Shown here piece by piece: positions 7,381 through 18,957 of a DNA stretch of 64,000 nt. Each line of letters begins with the position of its first letter. Position 1 is the stretch's first letter. The notes under the pieces were generated by a model. It was not told the origin of the DNA. It saw only the letters and a program-made list of their open reading frames with translations, and did no database searches. A program made the translations under genes and the position numbers. This stretch comes from Candidatus Thiodubiliella endoseptemdiera (lineage in GTDB: Bacteria > Pseudomonadota > Gammaproteobacteria > PS1 > Pseudothioglobaceae): NCBI GenBank assembly GCA_013416635.1, contig JACCHT010000001.1:496001-560000 (forward strand), read 5' to 3'.

Positions 7381-9615
7381 ATGCAGCGTTTGTTATTATC
7401 ATTATTTTTATTATTTTCGATATCTGCACAGGCAGAGAGTGAGTTGTTGCCTGCGGATAAGGCGTTTGCCTTTAAGGCTAAGGTTGTTGATGACAAAATC
7501 TTATTGAATTGGGATGTTGCCGAAGGGTATTATCTTTATAAAGAAAAAATCAAGATTTCTTCAAATCATTCAACGCGATTAGGCGAGGCAAAATTCCCTA
7601 TAGCGAAAATTAAAAATGATGAATTTTTTGGCAAGATTGGGGTTTATCGTAATAATGTTCAGGTTGTAGTGCCTGTGTTGGAAGGCGATACCCAATTTAT
7701 CGTACTTAATATGGTGTTCCAAGGTTGTGCAGATTTGGGTGTGTGTTATCCGCCAATTACCAAATCAGTAACACTTAAAGTTAGGGATAATCGTAAAACA
7801 TCATTAGTTGATGGTGCGTTTAATATACTGTCCAAGGCGAAGTCTACTATGCAGTCTATCATTAAAAAGGTAGTACCTATTTCTGATGAGCCATTACCTG
7901 CGGATGAAGCATTTGCATATTCAGTACAGGCAATTGATGCGAATACTTTGCGTGCAACTTGGAAAGTACATCCAGAGTACTATCTTTATCGTGATAAGTT
8001 TTTCATCGATGCCAAGGGTGCAGAATTTGGCGAGATTATCTTTCCAAGTTGGGTAGAAAAAGACGACCCATTGTTTGGCAAAGTGGAGATTTACAAGGGT
8101 AATCTCGTTATTGATATACCACTAAAAAATATTCAAACAGGAAAAGTAACTTTTTCGGCTAAGTTTCAAGGTTGCTGGTTGGGTGGTATTTGCTACCCAC
8201 CAATAGAAAAAATCACAGATATTACAATGCCTGAAACGACTATGGCAGTTGAGCCAGTTAAACCACAACCACAAGCAGCGTCAAAATTAGTCACAGTTCC
8301 AAATCTAACGACTGACGCCCCTTTAAACGAAACCGACCAAATTACCGCATTATTACAGCAAGATAATATTTTATTAGTCTTAGTCAGTTTCTTTGGTTTT
8401 GGTTTATTATTGTCGTTAACCCCTTGTGTATTCCCGATGATTCCGATTTTATCAGGTATTATTATTGGGCAAAAAGGTGAAATGACCACCAGAAAAGCGT
8501 TGACTATGTCGATTGTATTTGTCCTAGCGATGAGTGTAACTTATTCGATGGCAGGTGTATTAGCAGGGTATTTTGGCGAAAATTTACAAGTTTTATTGCA
8601 AACGCCAGTAGTTTTGGTGGCATTTAGTGCAATTTTTGTGGCGTTGGCATTCTCCATGTTTGGCTTTTACGATATCCAATTGCCAGCTGCTTTGCAGAAT
8701 AAAATTACTAGTATCAGCAACAAACAAAAAGGCGGTAGTTTAATTGGTGTGGCAATTATGGGTCTTTTATCAGCATTGATTGTTGGACCTTGTGTTGCCC
8801 CGCCACTTGCAGGCGCATTGATTTATATTGGGCAAACGGGTGATGCTTTGCTTGGTGGCTTGTCTTTATTCGTTTTAAGTTTAGGTATGGGCGTGCCACT
8901 ACTTGCAATCGGTGCTGGCGTGAGTAAACTGCCTAAAGCAGGTGGCTGGATGGATAATGTGAAATATGTCTTCGGTATTATGATGTTAGCCGTCGCTATT
9001 TATTTATTAGACCGTATTATTTCCCCATTCGTTTCCCTGATATTGTGGGCGTCACTCTTGAGTTTATCACCAATCGCAATGGGTGTGCTTAACGGGTTAA
9101 CCAATACCCCATCTGCGTGGCATCGTATTTTTAAAGGCATTGGTTTATTGGTGCTGATTTATGGTATGTTGCTATGGGGTTTAGTGGCTCGTGGTGGTGG
9201 TGATATGTTTGTACCACTATCGGGTTATGGTGCGGGTGTGCAAGTGGAAAAAACCCATATTGCTTTTGAAAAAGTCAAATCTAGTGCCGATTTAGACCGC
9301 ATCCTTGCACAAGCCCAGCAAGACAATCAAATTGTAATGTTAGATTTTTATGCAGACTGGTGTATTTCTTGCAAAGAGTTAGATCGTTTCGTATTCTCCA
9401 ACGCCGAAGTGGTCAATAAAATGCAAAATATCATCGCCCTAAAAGCCGATGTAACAGCGGGCAATACAGACGATCAAGCACTGATGAAGCGTTTTGAGAT
9501 TGTCGGTCCACCTGGAATTTTGTTCTTTAAAAACGGTGTTGAAAATCGCCCACAACGGATTGTGGGTGAGATTGATGCACAAGATTTTCTTCGGCATCTG
9601 GAAAGTTCTAAGTAG
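7381..9615 (+). CDS. dsbD: Thiol:disulfide interchange protein DsbD with a duplicated N-terminal domain
   Basis: 744 residues, much longer than E. coli DsbD (~565). After a signal peptide there are two consecutive DsbD-alpha immunoglobulin-like domains: the first has FQGCADLGVCYPPI, the second FQGCWLGGICYPPI, each with the redox cysteine pair. The central eight-helix transmembrane domain has the paired cysteines in LTPCVFPMIP and VGPCVAPPLA. The C-terminal thioredoxin domain has WCISCKELD. DsbD carries electrons from cytoplasmic thioredoxin to periplasmic partners. The ATG at 7381 is preceded by GAGGAG; a TTG at 7366 is rejected. It lies 58 bases after the thioredoxin-like gene, probably the same operon, and a terminator follows at 9736. 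Confidence 0.95.
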   Translation: MQRLLLSLFLLFSISAQAESELLPADKAFAFKAKVVDDKILLNWDVAEGYYLYKEKIKISSNHSTRLGEAKFPIAKIKNDEFFGKIGVYRNNVQVVVPVLEGDTQFIVLNMVFQGCADLGVCYPPITKSVTLKVRDNRKTSLVDGAFNILSKAKSTMQSIIKKVVPISDEPLPADEAFAYSVQAIDANTLRATWKVHPEYYLYRDKFFIDAKGAEFGEIIFPSWVEKDDPLFGKVEIYKGNLVIDIPLKNIQTGKVTFSAKFQGCWLGGICYPPIEKITDITMPETTMAVEPVKPQPQAASKLVTVPNLTTDAPLNETDQITALLQQDNILLVLVSFFGFGLLLSLTPCVFPMIPILSGIIIGQKGEMTTRKALTMSIVFVLAMSVTYSMAGVLAGYFGENLQVLLQTPVVLVAFSAIFVALAFSMFGFYDIQLPAALQNKITSISNKQKGGSLIGVAIMGLLSALIVGPCVAPPLAGALIYIGQTGDALLGGLSLFVLSLGMGVPLLAIGAGVSKLPKAGGWMDNVKYVFGIMMLAVAIYLLDRIISPFVSLILWASLLSLSPIAMGVLNGLTNTPSAWHRIFKGIGLLVLIYGMLLWGLVARGGGDMFVPLSGYGAGVQVEKTHIAFEKVKSSADLDRILAQAQQDNQIVMLDFYADWCISCKELDRFVFSNAEVVNKMQNIIALKADVTAGNTDDQALMKRFEIVGPPGILFFKNGVENRPQRIVGEIDAQDFLRHLESSK

Positions 9616-9623
9616 CATTTAAT

Positions 9624-9752
9624 ATGGATGTTGTTTCTGAAAGTAACGAAGTCTTTAACGCTTCTGTATCGGTACAAACGGTAGAGGGTTATTTTAGTCA
9701 AGAGGAGACATCACTCAGAGATATAGAATATGAACAATATCACGAAGCGTGA
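9624..9752 (+). CDS. Possible 42-aa small protein downstream of dsbD
   Basis: An ATG eight bases after the dsbD stop opens 42 codons of an acidic peptide (MDVVSESNEVF... ending EYEQYHEA). There is no convincing Shine-Dalgarno, and the last codons and stop run into the terminator stem. It could be a real small protein, a remnant, or chance. No family recognised. Confidence 0.25.
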   Translation: MDVVSESNEVFNASVSVQTVEGYFSQEETSLRDIEYEQYHEA

Positions 9753-9761
9753 TATTTTTTT
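9736..9761 (+). terminator. Rho-independent terminator after dsbD
   Basis: Nine-base arms AATATCACG and CGTGATATT with loop AAG, followed by a run of T. It closes the thioredoxin-like/dsbD transcript. Confidence 0.85.
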
Positions 9762-9857
9762 CAGTGAACGAAAATGAAAGACCAAGTTTTATAGCACTCA
9801 ATTCTCATACATTACTATATAGAGAAACCCTTTCGGCAAATGGATTAAACTAAAAAA

Positions 9858-10617
9858 ATGATTAAACTAAAAAACAATACTTTAGGCAATGGGATGCCAG
9901 CAATCGCTGTTTCATTTAGTAATAATTGCAGTGTGGAAGAAATAAAGGCGTTAAAGAAGCAAGGGTTGGATATTGCTGAAATTAGAGTAGATTTATTCAC
10001 AGGTAAAATATTTGCTAAAAATATCATCGAAGAATTGCAAAAATTTGGTGACCTTGATGTGCCGACTATATTAACTTTTAGACCTAAGAGAGAAGGCGGA
10101 AATTGGGGAGGTAGCGATGCGGAAAGAGTGGTTATTATTGCTGAATGTTACCAATATGCAGATATTGTTGATATTGAGACTTCTTCGATACATTCATTGG
10201 ATTGTTCGGAAAAGTTTTGTCAACTTGCCAATGCAATTCTGAAATCTGAAACGCAATTATTATTGTCGTATCATAATTTTGAAAAAACCCCCTCTTTGGT
10301 GGCTATTAATCACGAAATTGAATCGGCTGAGGTATTATTATCGGCAAAAGCTGATATTGTCAAGGTTGCTTGTCAGGTGGATTCTAATGCGGACAGGTGG
10401 TTTTGACGGAAATGCTGTTGCACAGTGGGGATAAAAATTTAGTGGTGATTGGGATGGGGGATGGGGTTTAATCACCCGATTGTCTTTTGCGACTTATGGC
10501 TCGTTATTCACTTTTGCGTATGTGGGCGATACCATTACCGCACCAGGACAGTTGCATATTGATGCGACTGTGGCGTATCTTGAGGATTTCTATCCGGCTT
10601 ATACCGCTAGAAAATAA
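9858..10617 (+). pseudogene. aroD: 3-dehydroquinate dehydratase, type I, with two frameshifts
   Basis: Type I AroD (~253 residues) catalyses the third step of the shikimate pathway. The first frame (9858-10406) covers ~178 residues with the catalytic histidine region LLSYHNFE and the Schiff-base lysine in ADIVKVACQ. The frame is lost near 10396; VLTEMLLHSGDKNLVVIGMG continues in another frame, and a second indel in the G-run near 10467 leads to a third frame containing TRLSFATYGSLFTFAYVGD and SITAPG-like TITAPGQLH, ending at TAA 10617. All conserved parts are present, so either the gene is recently dead or the two indels are sequence errors. No strong ribosome site precedes the ATG. Confidence 0.85.
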
Positions 10618-10719
10618 ATTCTTTCAGTAGGTAAAATGCGTGTAAATATGCTTAACTTCGGTTATATTGGTGGTAAAATTACGAGCATTTAATTATGAAC
10701 TAAAAACAGAGGGGTAAAA

Positions 10720-11169
10720 ATGGACATTCGTAAAGTAAAAAAACTGATGGAATTGCTGGAAGAGTCTGGTATGGCAGAAATCGAAATTGTAGAAGGGAAA
10801 GAATCGGTTCGCATTGCTCGTTATAGTCATTCACCGCAGGTGGCTGCTCCTGTGCAAATGCCAGCTCCTGCTGTTGTTGCCGCCCCTGTTGCGGTTACCG
10901 CTCCTGCCGAAGCAGCCGCCCCTGTGGCAGTGGATGGACATCCCATTACTTCACCGATGGTTGGCACTTATTACGGTGCAGCGTCGCCGACTTCTGATGC
11001 GTTTGTAACGGTGGGGCAGCATGTCAATCAAGGCGATACTATTTGTATCGTTGAGGCAATGAAAATTATGAACCAAATTGAAGCAGACCAATCAGGCACA
11101 GTAACGGAAATATTGTGTAATGATGGTGATGCGATTGAGTTTGGACAAACCTTGGTTGTAATAAAATAA
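10720..11169 (+). CDS. accB: Biotin carboxyl carrier protein of acetyl-CoA carboxylase
   Basis: 149-residue AccB, the biotin-bearing subunit of acetyl-CoA carboxylase, first step of fatty-acid synthesis. The N-terminal domain ([16 protein letters not shown]) is followed by an alanine/proline/valine-rich linker (~37-70) and the biotinyl domain with the modification motif EAMKIMNQI, whose lysine is biotinylated. The Shine-Dalgarno AGAGGGG precedes the ATG. Its stop overlaps the accC start by one base (TAATG), the usual tight coupling. Confidence 0.97.
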   Translation: MDIRKVKKLMELLEESGMAEIEIVEGKESVRIARYSHSPQVAAPVQMPAPAVVAAPVAVTAPAEAAAPVAVDGHPITSPMVGTYYGAASPTSDAFVTVGQHVNQGDTICIVEAMKIMNQIEADQSGTVTEILCNDGDAIEFGQTLVVIK

Positions 11170-12518
11170 TGAATAAAATTAATAAAGTTTTAATCGCTAA
11201 TCGTGGCGAAATTGCCTTGCGTATTTTGCGTGCTTGTAAAGAACTCGGTATCAAAACTGTGGCTGTATATTCAACAGCAGATAAGGATTTGAAACATGTG
11301 CGTTTGGCAGATGAAGCCGTTTGTATTGGTCCACCGCCTTCAACAGACAGTTATTTGAATATCCCCGCTTTAATTGCAGCGGCAGAAGTAACGCATTCAG
11401 ATGCCATCCACCCAGGATACGGCTTTTTGTCTGAAAATGCAGATTTTGCACAGCGTGTTGAAGAAAGTGGCTTTATCTTTATCGGCCCTCGTGCAAGCAA
11501 TATTCGGGTGATGGGTGATAAAGTCGCAGCCATTGAGGCGATGCAAAAATCGGATGTGCCTTGTGTACCCGGCTCAGATGGCGGATTAGGCACTGATGAT
11601 AAAACCAACATTGCCATCGCCAATAAAATTGGTTTTCCAATTATCATCAAAGCATCAGGTGGTGGTGGTGGACGGGGTATGCAAGTGGTGGAAAAAGAAG
11701 CGGATTTACTGGCCGCAATTGAACTTGCCAAGACTGAAGGGCTGAGTTTTTTTGGCAATGCAGAAGTTTATATGGAAAAATTCCTGACCACGCCTCGTCA
11801 TGTTGAAATTCAAATATTGGCAGACGAACACGGTAACGCCGTGCATTTGGGTGAACGAGATTGCTCAATGCAACGCCGTCATCAAAAAGTCGTAGAAGAG
11901 GCCCCAGCCCCAGGCGTTACCCCAGCATTACGGGATAAAATCGGTGCAGTTTGTGCCGATGCTTGCAAGGCAATTAACTATCGTGGCGCAGGCACTTTTG
12001 AATTTTTGTTTGAAAATGACGAATTTTATTTTATTGAAATGAACACCCGTGTGCAAGTTGAACACCCCGTTACCGAGATGATTACAGGCATTGACATTGT
12101 GCGTGAGCAAATTTTAATTGCCGATGGTCAGCCCCTATCATTCACCCAAGATGAGGTGCAAATTAAAGGTTTTGCAGTTGAATGTCGCATCAACGCCGAA
12201 GACCCCAATAATTTTATGCCCTCCCCTGGAAAAATCACCCAATATCATGTCGCTGGCGGTTTAGGTGTGCGTGTCGATAGTCATATTTATAACGGCTATA
12301 CCGTGCCACCACATTACGATTCAATGATTGGCAAACTCATTACTTTTGCCGACACCCGATTGGGGGCAATCATCAAAATGCAAAATGCCCTTGATGAAAT
12401 GGTGATTGACGGTATTAAAACCAATATCCCGTTGCAAGCACGCATTATGGCGGATGAAACTTTCCGTCAAGGTGGGATGAATATTCATTATCTGGAAAAA
12501 ATGCTAGGGGAACATTAA
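11169..12518 (+). CDS. accC: Biotin carboxylase subunit of acetyl-CoA carboxylase
   Basis: 449 residues, the normal AccC length. ATP-grasp enzyme that carboxylates the biotin on AccB using bicarbonate and ATP. The N-terminal [17 protein letters not shown], the glycine-rich ATP lid [12 protein letters not shown] and the catalytic [13 protein letters not shown] are intact. Start overlaps the accB stop. The stop TAA is followed at once by the ATG of a broken ATPase gene, which would share its transcript. Confidence 0.97.
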
Positions 12519-13812
12519 ATGCAGTTTAAGTTAGAAAATTTTAAACCGATTAAATCAGCAGAAATCAAGGTGAATGATTTGACTTTGATTTTTGGCGATA
12601 ACAATACAGGAAAAACTTATATTGCTTATGCTTTGTATGGATTGCTGTCAAAATGGAATGATATTGTATTTGGCATTGAATTTTTTACTCCACAACAAAA
12701 AGAAGAATTACGACAAAATGGTGAATTGTCTATTGCTAAAGATACTTTGGATAAAAATCAGATATTACAAGAGATTGCATCAAGATATGCCCGTGAAATG
12801 GCTATTGATGTATTTTCTAGTCAAGCAAAGCAAGATGGTACAGTGGCTAGTTTACTGGGTATTGATTTTATTAAAGATAAAACAATAGAAAGGCAAATGG
12901 GTGTGGATAGTTGGTTGCATGTCAATATTAGTTCAGACAATATTGAAATCAAAATAAATGGCGAGAGCTATCCAATTGAGGTTATTAATCATTTAATACT
13001 GAGAGAGATATTTGATATACCAGCCGTATTTATTTCTGTGTCTGAAAGACTGGGCATTAGTTTATTTCAAAAAGATTTAGATGAAAATATGGCGAATATA
13101 GTGGACATTTTAAAGAAAAATGAAAACTTTGATCCAATGCAAATACTTTTTGAAAAAAGTTCAAGGTATGCCCTACCCATTAAAGATAATATTGACTTTT
13201 ATGCGGCAATTGAAAATGCCAAAAACAAATCTGAATTAAAGTAGATTTATCAACCATATAGAAAATATGTTTGGAAGTAGTGGATATGGTGGAAAATTAA
13301 AGCATAATGGCACAGAAATCAGGTTTTTAAATGACAGAAGAGGTGATAACAAAATAGACATTCCATTACATTTAGCATCTGCTTCAGTTCGTGCCTTGTC
13401 TAATCTGTATTTCTTTTTGAAACACGAGGCTAAAAAAGGCGATTTAATTATTATTGATGAGCCAGAAAGCCATTTAAGTTTAGCCAAACAGCGACTTTTG
13501 GCTAAACTCATTGCAGATTGTGTTAATAATGGTTTAAAGGTAATGCTTACCACGCATAGTGATACGCTGGTTTTAGAATTGAATAACTTAATAATGCTCA
13601 ATAGTGATTTTGATGATAAAGAGGACTTTATGGGTAAACACAAATATCAACAAAATCATATTATTGACCCCACTAAAGTGAGTGCTTATATTACCGAGAA
13701 AGGCGGTGTTACTGAATGTAATATTGATAAATACGGTATGGAAGTTGATAGTATGGATAAAGCAATTGACGCTTTAAATACAGTTAGGGACGGGTTAGAG
13801 GCAAGAATTTAA
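12519..13812 (+). pseudogene. AAA/ABC-type ATPase (OLD-like), one frameshift
   Basis: About 431 codons in two frames joined near 13240. The first part has MQFKLENFKPIKSAEI and a Walker A (FGDNNTGKTYIAYAL), typical of RecF/OLD-like AAA_15/AAA_21 ATPases. The second has the signature-like ASASVRALSNLYFFL, Walker B LIIIDEPESHLS and the H-loop TTHSDTLVLEL. The ATG follows the accC stop with no gap, so it would be read from the acc operon. A single indel separates the halves. It is directly followed by a small nuclease-like gene, a pairing common in anti-phage systems. That role is inferred; I cannot assign a named system. Confidence 0.75.
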
Positions 13813-14267
13813 ATGTTCAATCATTTTTTTGAAACTGAGACAAATTCAGGGCAAAAAATAAAGTTGCTTGGTGAAAAACAGCAACAACACACCGCTCTTC
13901 TTAGTAGCAATCAAACGATAGAGTATTTTAAATTAGAGAAAATTGTGTTACCTTGTCACGCAAAAATTAACAATTTAAAGGCGTGTGATTATGTTTTAGT
14001 TGATCACCAAAATAAAAAAATATTACTCTGTGAATTGAAAAACTCCTATAAAGCTAATGTATTAAGAGCAAAAGGCAATTAAGACATTCAAAGCATATTA
14101 TTAATTTATTTTTGAATATTTTAAGAAATGGGTATTTATTTTCTTTATTGGCACTTACCACGAGAAAAATGAATAAACAGAAAATACGAACTAAACAGGA
14201 TCAAGCACACAAATATATAGAAATGAGTAAAAAAGAATTTAAATTTAACGACTTACATTATGAATAA
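13813..14267 (+). pseudogene. Small PD-(D/E)xK nuclease-like protein, one frameshift
   Basis: The first frame (13813-14082, 89 aa) contains ACDYVLVDHQNKKILLCELK, an aspartate followed by an ExK (ELK), which fits the PD-(D/E)xK nuclease core. The frame ends soon after, but a missing A in the AAAAGG near 14078 would continue it as RQLRHSKHIINLFLNIL... to a TAA at 14265-14267, overlapping the argC start by 8 bases. The intact protein would be ~150 residues. It starts right at the stop of the ATPase pseudogene, so the two look like a two-gene ATPase-nuclease module. Nuclease assignment rests on the motif alone. Confidence 0.6.
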
Positions 14268-15295
14268 AATAAAAGTAGGCATCATCGGCGGAACAGGCTA
14301 TACAGGCGTTGAATTATTACGCCTTTTACACAACCATCCACAAGTAGAAGTGATTGCCATTAGCTCGCGTTCGGAAGTCGGGCAACGAGTGGACACGATG
14401 TTTCCCTCTTTGGCAGGGCAATCTGATTTGCTTTTTTCAAAGCCTAATGATGTAATCTTAGACACCTGTGATGTCATATTTTTTGCCACACCACATGGTG
14501 TGGCAATGAAAAATGCGGGTGCGTTTATTGAAAAAGGCATTAAAATCATTGATTTAGGGGCAGATTTTCGCTTAAAAGATAAGCAAGAATACCAAAAATG
14601 GTATGGCTTAAAGCATACGCAGGACGATTTGTTAGCAGAAGGCAGTTTATGGCTTGTGCGAGGTCAATCGTGCAAATTAAAACCGCCAATTTGTTGCCAA
14701 TCCAGGCTGCTACCCAACCGCAGTGCAACTGGCACTCAAACCGCTCATTGACAACAAACTGATTGATTTGTCTCATATTATTGCCGATTGTAAATCAGGT
14801 GTGAGCGGTGCAGGTCGTGGGGCAAATCAAGCGATGTTATTAGGCGAAGTGAGCGAGTCGTTTAAGGCTTATGGCGTGGGCGGACACCGTCATTACCCCG
14901 AAATTAAGCAAGAATTGGCGTTATTATCAGGTGAGCCTATCGGATTGACTTTTGTACCCCATTTAGTACCAATGATTCGTGGCATGGAAGTAACACTATA
15001 TGTGGATTTATTAGACACGGAGGTTGATGTGCAATCAGTATTTGAATACGCTTACAAAGATGAACATTTTGTTACCGTATTAGGTGCTGGAAACACGCCC
15101 GAAACCCGCAGCGTCAAAGCCTCTAACTTTTGCCAAATTGCCGTGCAAAAAGCACCTGACGGCAATAAATTGATTGTGATGTCAGTGATTGATAATTTAG
15201 TTAAAGGTGCATCAGGACAAGCCATCCAAAATATGAATATACTATTTGGATTAGATGAAGATTTAGGCTTAAAACAAATTGGCTTATTGCCATAA
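14260..15295 (+). pseudogene. argC: N-acetyl-gamma-glutamyl-phosphate reductase with several indels
   Basis: ArgC (~345 residues) makes N-acetylglutamate semialdehyde in arginine synthesis. The first frame has the NAD(P)-binding VGIIGGTGYTGVELLRLL and VIFFATPHGVAM. Near 14640 an extra base shifts it, and AVYGLCEVNRAN continues in a second frame; a local disturbance at 14675-14690 (net loss of about three bases, with a stop) separates this from [17 protein letters not shown], which holds the catalytic cysteine. The rest ([26 protein letters not shown]) is intact. argJ, in the same pathway, is also frameshifted. Either truly inactivated or an assembly problem. Confidence 0.85.
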
Positions 15296-15307
15296 AAGGA
15301 GAAAATT

Positions 15308-15661
15308 ATGCAAGCAGTACAAGTATTAGAAGAGGCAGATATTATTTTCAGCGACAATGCCGCTAAAAAAGTATCCGACCTTATTCAGGAAGAAAAAAAT
15401 GATGATTTGAAATTGCGTGTCTATATCACAGGTGGCGGCTGTTCGGGTTTTTCTTACGGCTTCACTTTTGACGATAAACAAAAAGAAGGCGACTCAGGCG
15501 TAGAAAAAAACGGCGTGCAATTAGTCGTTGACCCAATGAGTTACCAATATCTTATCGGTGCAACCGTTGATTATTTAGAAGATTTGCAAGGTTCGCGTTT
15601 TATTATTCATAATCCTAATGCGAAAACCACTTGTGGTTGTGGGTCGTCTTTTTCAGTTTGA
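15308..15661 (+). CDS. erpA: Iron-sulfur cluster insertion protein ErpA
   Basis: 117-residue A-type carrier protein that passes Fe-S clusters to apo-enzymes. It matches ErpA over its whole length: [21 protein letters not shown] and the C-terminal [10 protein letters not shown] give the three conserved cysteines. The Shine-Dalgarno AAAGGAG is well placed. It is the last core gene before the accessory island, which begins 15 bases downstream on the same strand. Confidence 0.97.
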
Positions 15662-15676
15662 AGAAAATAGATAAAA

Positions 15677-18600
15677 ATGTCTAACAAGTTTTTTACCAAC
15701 CAAGAAAAAAATACCTTATTTAATAAACTAACGGGTATTTTTGAACACAATCAAAACATTAATCATTTTGATGTTTTAGTGGGTTATTTTCGCTCATCGG
15801 GGTATTTTAAACTTCGCCCCCTGTTGGAGGATGTTGCTAATATTCGTATCTTAGCTGGGATAGATGTTGATAAATTAACACAAGAAAGTCATTCTCTAGG
15901 CTTGATTTATCAAGAAAATAAAGAAAAAGTTGAGCAATCGTGGCAAAAAACATTCATCACCGACATTAAACAAGCAGATTATGATGCACAGACCGAACAA
16001 GGGGTTAAACAATTTATCCAAGATATGCTGAGTGGCAAAGTGAGTTTAAAAGCACATCCCAGCCAAAAAATCCACGCCAAAATCTATATTTTTCGCCCCG
16101 ATAATTTTAACGAACATACTGCCAGTAGCGTGATTACAGGGTCATCCAATTTAACCGATGCAGGTTTAGGTACTCAGCAAACTGCCAATTACGAGTTTAA
16201 TGTTTTACTCAATGACTATGATGAGGTCAAATTTGCCGCCGATGAGTTTGAAAAGCTTTGGCTTGAAGGGGTGGATATACTGCCAGAAGTTGCCAAAAAC
16301 AGTCTCAAAAACGCATTTAGCAGACGACATAACGCCTTATGAACTATATTTAAAATGTTTGATTGAGTATTTTGGTAGTGAAATTGAATTTGACCCAAAT
16401 TCTATTAAAGATTTACCCAATGGTTTTAAACGCCTGTCTTATCAAATGGACGCAGTTAATGAAGGCTGGGAAATGCTTAAAAAACACAACGGCTTCTTTC
16501 TTTCCGATGTAGTCGGATTGGGCAAGACAATGATTGCCACCTTAGTTGCCAAACAGTTTCTATTCTTAGGTGGGCGAGACTACAATCCTACTATTTTATT
16601 AATTGTGCCACCCGCCCTTAAACAAAATTGGGAAGATACGCTAATGAATTTGAAATTAGAGGCAAAGTTAAAATTTTCACCAATGGCAGTCTGCATAAAA
16701 TAACCAGCCCCAAAGATTACGATATGGTGATTGTGGATGAAGCACATAAATTTCGTAATGACACAGCTCAAGCATACGATCAACTACAACAAATTTGTAA
16801 AACAAAAACCTCAGCCAATAAAGCCAAAAAAGTAATGCTCATTTCTGCCACACCGCTTAATAACCGCCCTGATGATTTATACAATCAGATTTTATTATTT
16901 CAAGATGGCAACAATTCAACCCTTGATTTCCCCTTAGCCAGTTTTTTCACCAAGGCAAAGAAAGAATATAAAGAAATATTACAACTCCCCAATAATAAAA
17001 CCGCCAGAGAACAAACCGCTAAACTGTATGAAGCAATTAGAGAAAGGGTAATAACCCCGTTAATGGTGAGGAGGACGCGTACTGATTTGATAAGCAGCGA
17101 ACGCTATAAAAAAGATTTAGATGAACACGGTGTTGTTTTTCCAAAAACCACGCCACCCAAGCCGATTTATTATCAATTAGAGAAAAATTTAGAGCGTTTA
17201 TACGATGACACGATTAAAAAAATAGACAATAAAAAGCAAGATACAACAGGGCTATTGCATATGCGTTATCGTGCATTACATTATCTAAAACCAGAATTAA
17301 AACAAAAATATATCCGAGCCGATTTTATTGCTGAACGCCTAGTAGCCATTATGAAAACTTTGTTATTAAAAAGAATGGACAGCAGTTTTTATGCCTTTAA
17401 AGAGACCCTAAACCGCTTTATCCAATCTTCTAAAAGTATGCTCAAAATGATTGAAAATAATCAAATTATTATTGCCCCAAATATCAATATCAGCCCATAT
17501 ATTCTAGAAGACAAAGAAGAGGAATTAATGGAGTTGCTTGCGAGTGCATCTTTAACTGATCCCAGTATTATTATTGCCACCAAAGATGATATGGAGGTCG
17601 GTTTTATTGAAGGCGTTCAACATGACTATAAAATACTGACAAGATTAAAATCAGCGTGGGATAAAATAACCATTGACCCAAAAATAGACGAATTGTTACG
17701 AGAGTTGCCTGACTTCTTAGACAAAGAAAAAAATCCTGAACAGAAAATCGTTATTTTTACTGAAAGCACTGATACAATGAAATACCTATCAGAAAAAATA
17801 GTGAATACCGATTATCAAGATAAAACTTTAGTGGTTAATGCCAGTAATCGCAATCAAAAAAAACAACAAATAAGCCAAAATTTTGATGCCAACATGACAT
17901 CGAATAACAAAAAAAACGATTACCAAATTATCTTAACCACTGATGTTTTAGCAGAAGGCGTTAATTTACATCGTGCGAATACCGTTATCAATTATGACAC
18001 CCCTTGGAATGCGACCAAACTGATGCAACGGATGGGCAGGGTGAACCGTATTGGGCAAATGGCAAGCCATATTTTTGTTTATAATTTTTATCCCACCGCT
18101 CAAATCAATGATGATATTGGTTTGGAGAAAAAAGCCCTAATTAAACTCCAAGCCTTTCACAGTGCCTTAGGCGAAGATTCTCAGATTTACTCCACAGAGG
18201 AAGAAGTGGATACTTATGGCATTTTTGATGAGAATATTCAAGAACAGCAGAATGAAAAAATCCCATTTTTAGAAGAAATTAGAGACTTTAGGGCTGAAAA
18301 TCCAGCAGATTACAAGCGTATTAAAAACTTGCCCAGTAAAGTGAGATGTGGCGTTAAAAATAAGCAGTTTCAAAATCAAACACTGGTTTTTGCACGCACA
18401 GAAGACAAGGGAAGCAGTCGTTTTTACAAGGTTAACGCTGAAGACCAAATTGAAAATTATGGATTCATTAAAACTGCAAAATTATTAAAATGCCCTGCAG
18501 ATACTCAAGCAGAGGAATTACATCAGCAACATTATCCACAAGTATTATCCGCCTTAACGCAATTTGAAACAGAAACAACACAGAACATTATTGACAAAAC

Positions 18601-18928
18601 ACAAAATAAATCTTTATCAACCACTGACAAAAAAGCCATTAATTTTTTAAAAACACTGAGTAAATTACCCGATACTAATAGAGAAGAACAAAAAAAATTA
18701 AAACAAGCCATCCAGCAAATTGAAAATAAGCGTTTCCCTCCACTGGTGAAAAAAATTAATAAATTAAACAAAAATAGCAAAGGCATTAAGCCACTGGTTA
18801 TTTTGGAAAATACGTTAAATATTATCAAAGATTACGATGAGGATAGCCATATTAAGGATGAATTAATACCAGAAAACACCGATAAACAAATCAAACCAAC
18901 CATTGTTATCTCACAATCCTATGTATAA
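15677..18928 (+). pseudogene. PLD-nuclease / SNF2-type helicase fusion, two frameshifts
   Basis: About 1083 codons. Residues ~1-215 are a phospholipase-D-like nuclease domain: SQKIHAKIYIF has the HxK of the HKD motif and GSSNLTDAGLG is the typical PLD segment of helicase-associated enzymes. The rest is a superfamily 2 helicase: Walker A VVGLGKTMIATL (~278), DEAH box VIVDEAHKFRND (~353), motif III ISATPLNNRPDDL, and LMQRMGRVNRIGQ (motif VI, ~785). A long variable C-terminal region follows. Frameshifts lie near 16318 and 16638; both look like single missing or extra bases, and the residue order across them is natural. Paired with the downstream methylase, it fits a restriction or anti-phage role. 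Confidence 0.82.
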
Positions 18929-18957
18929 AAAATTAACCGCTAGAGTGATGAAGCCTA

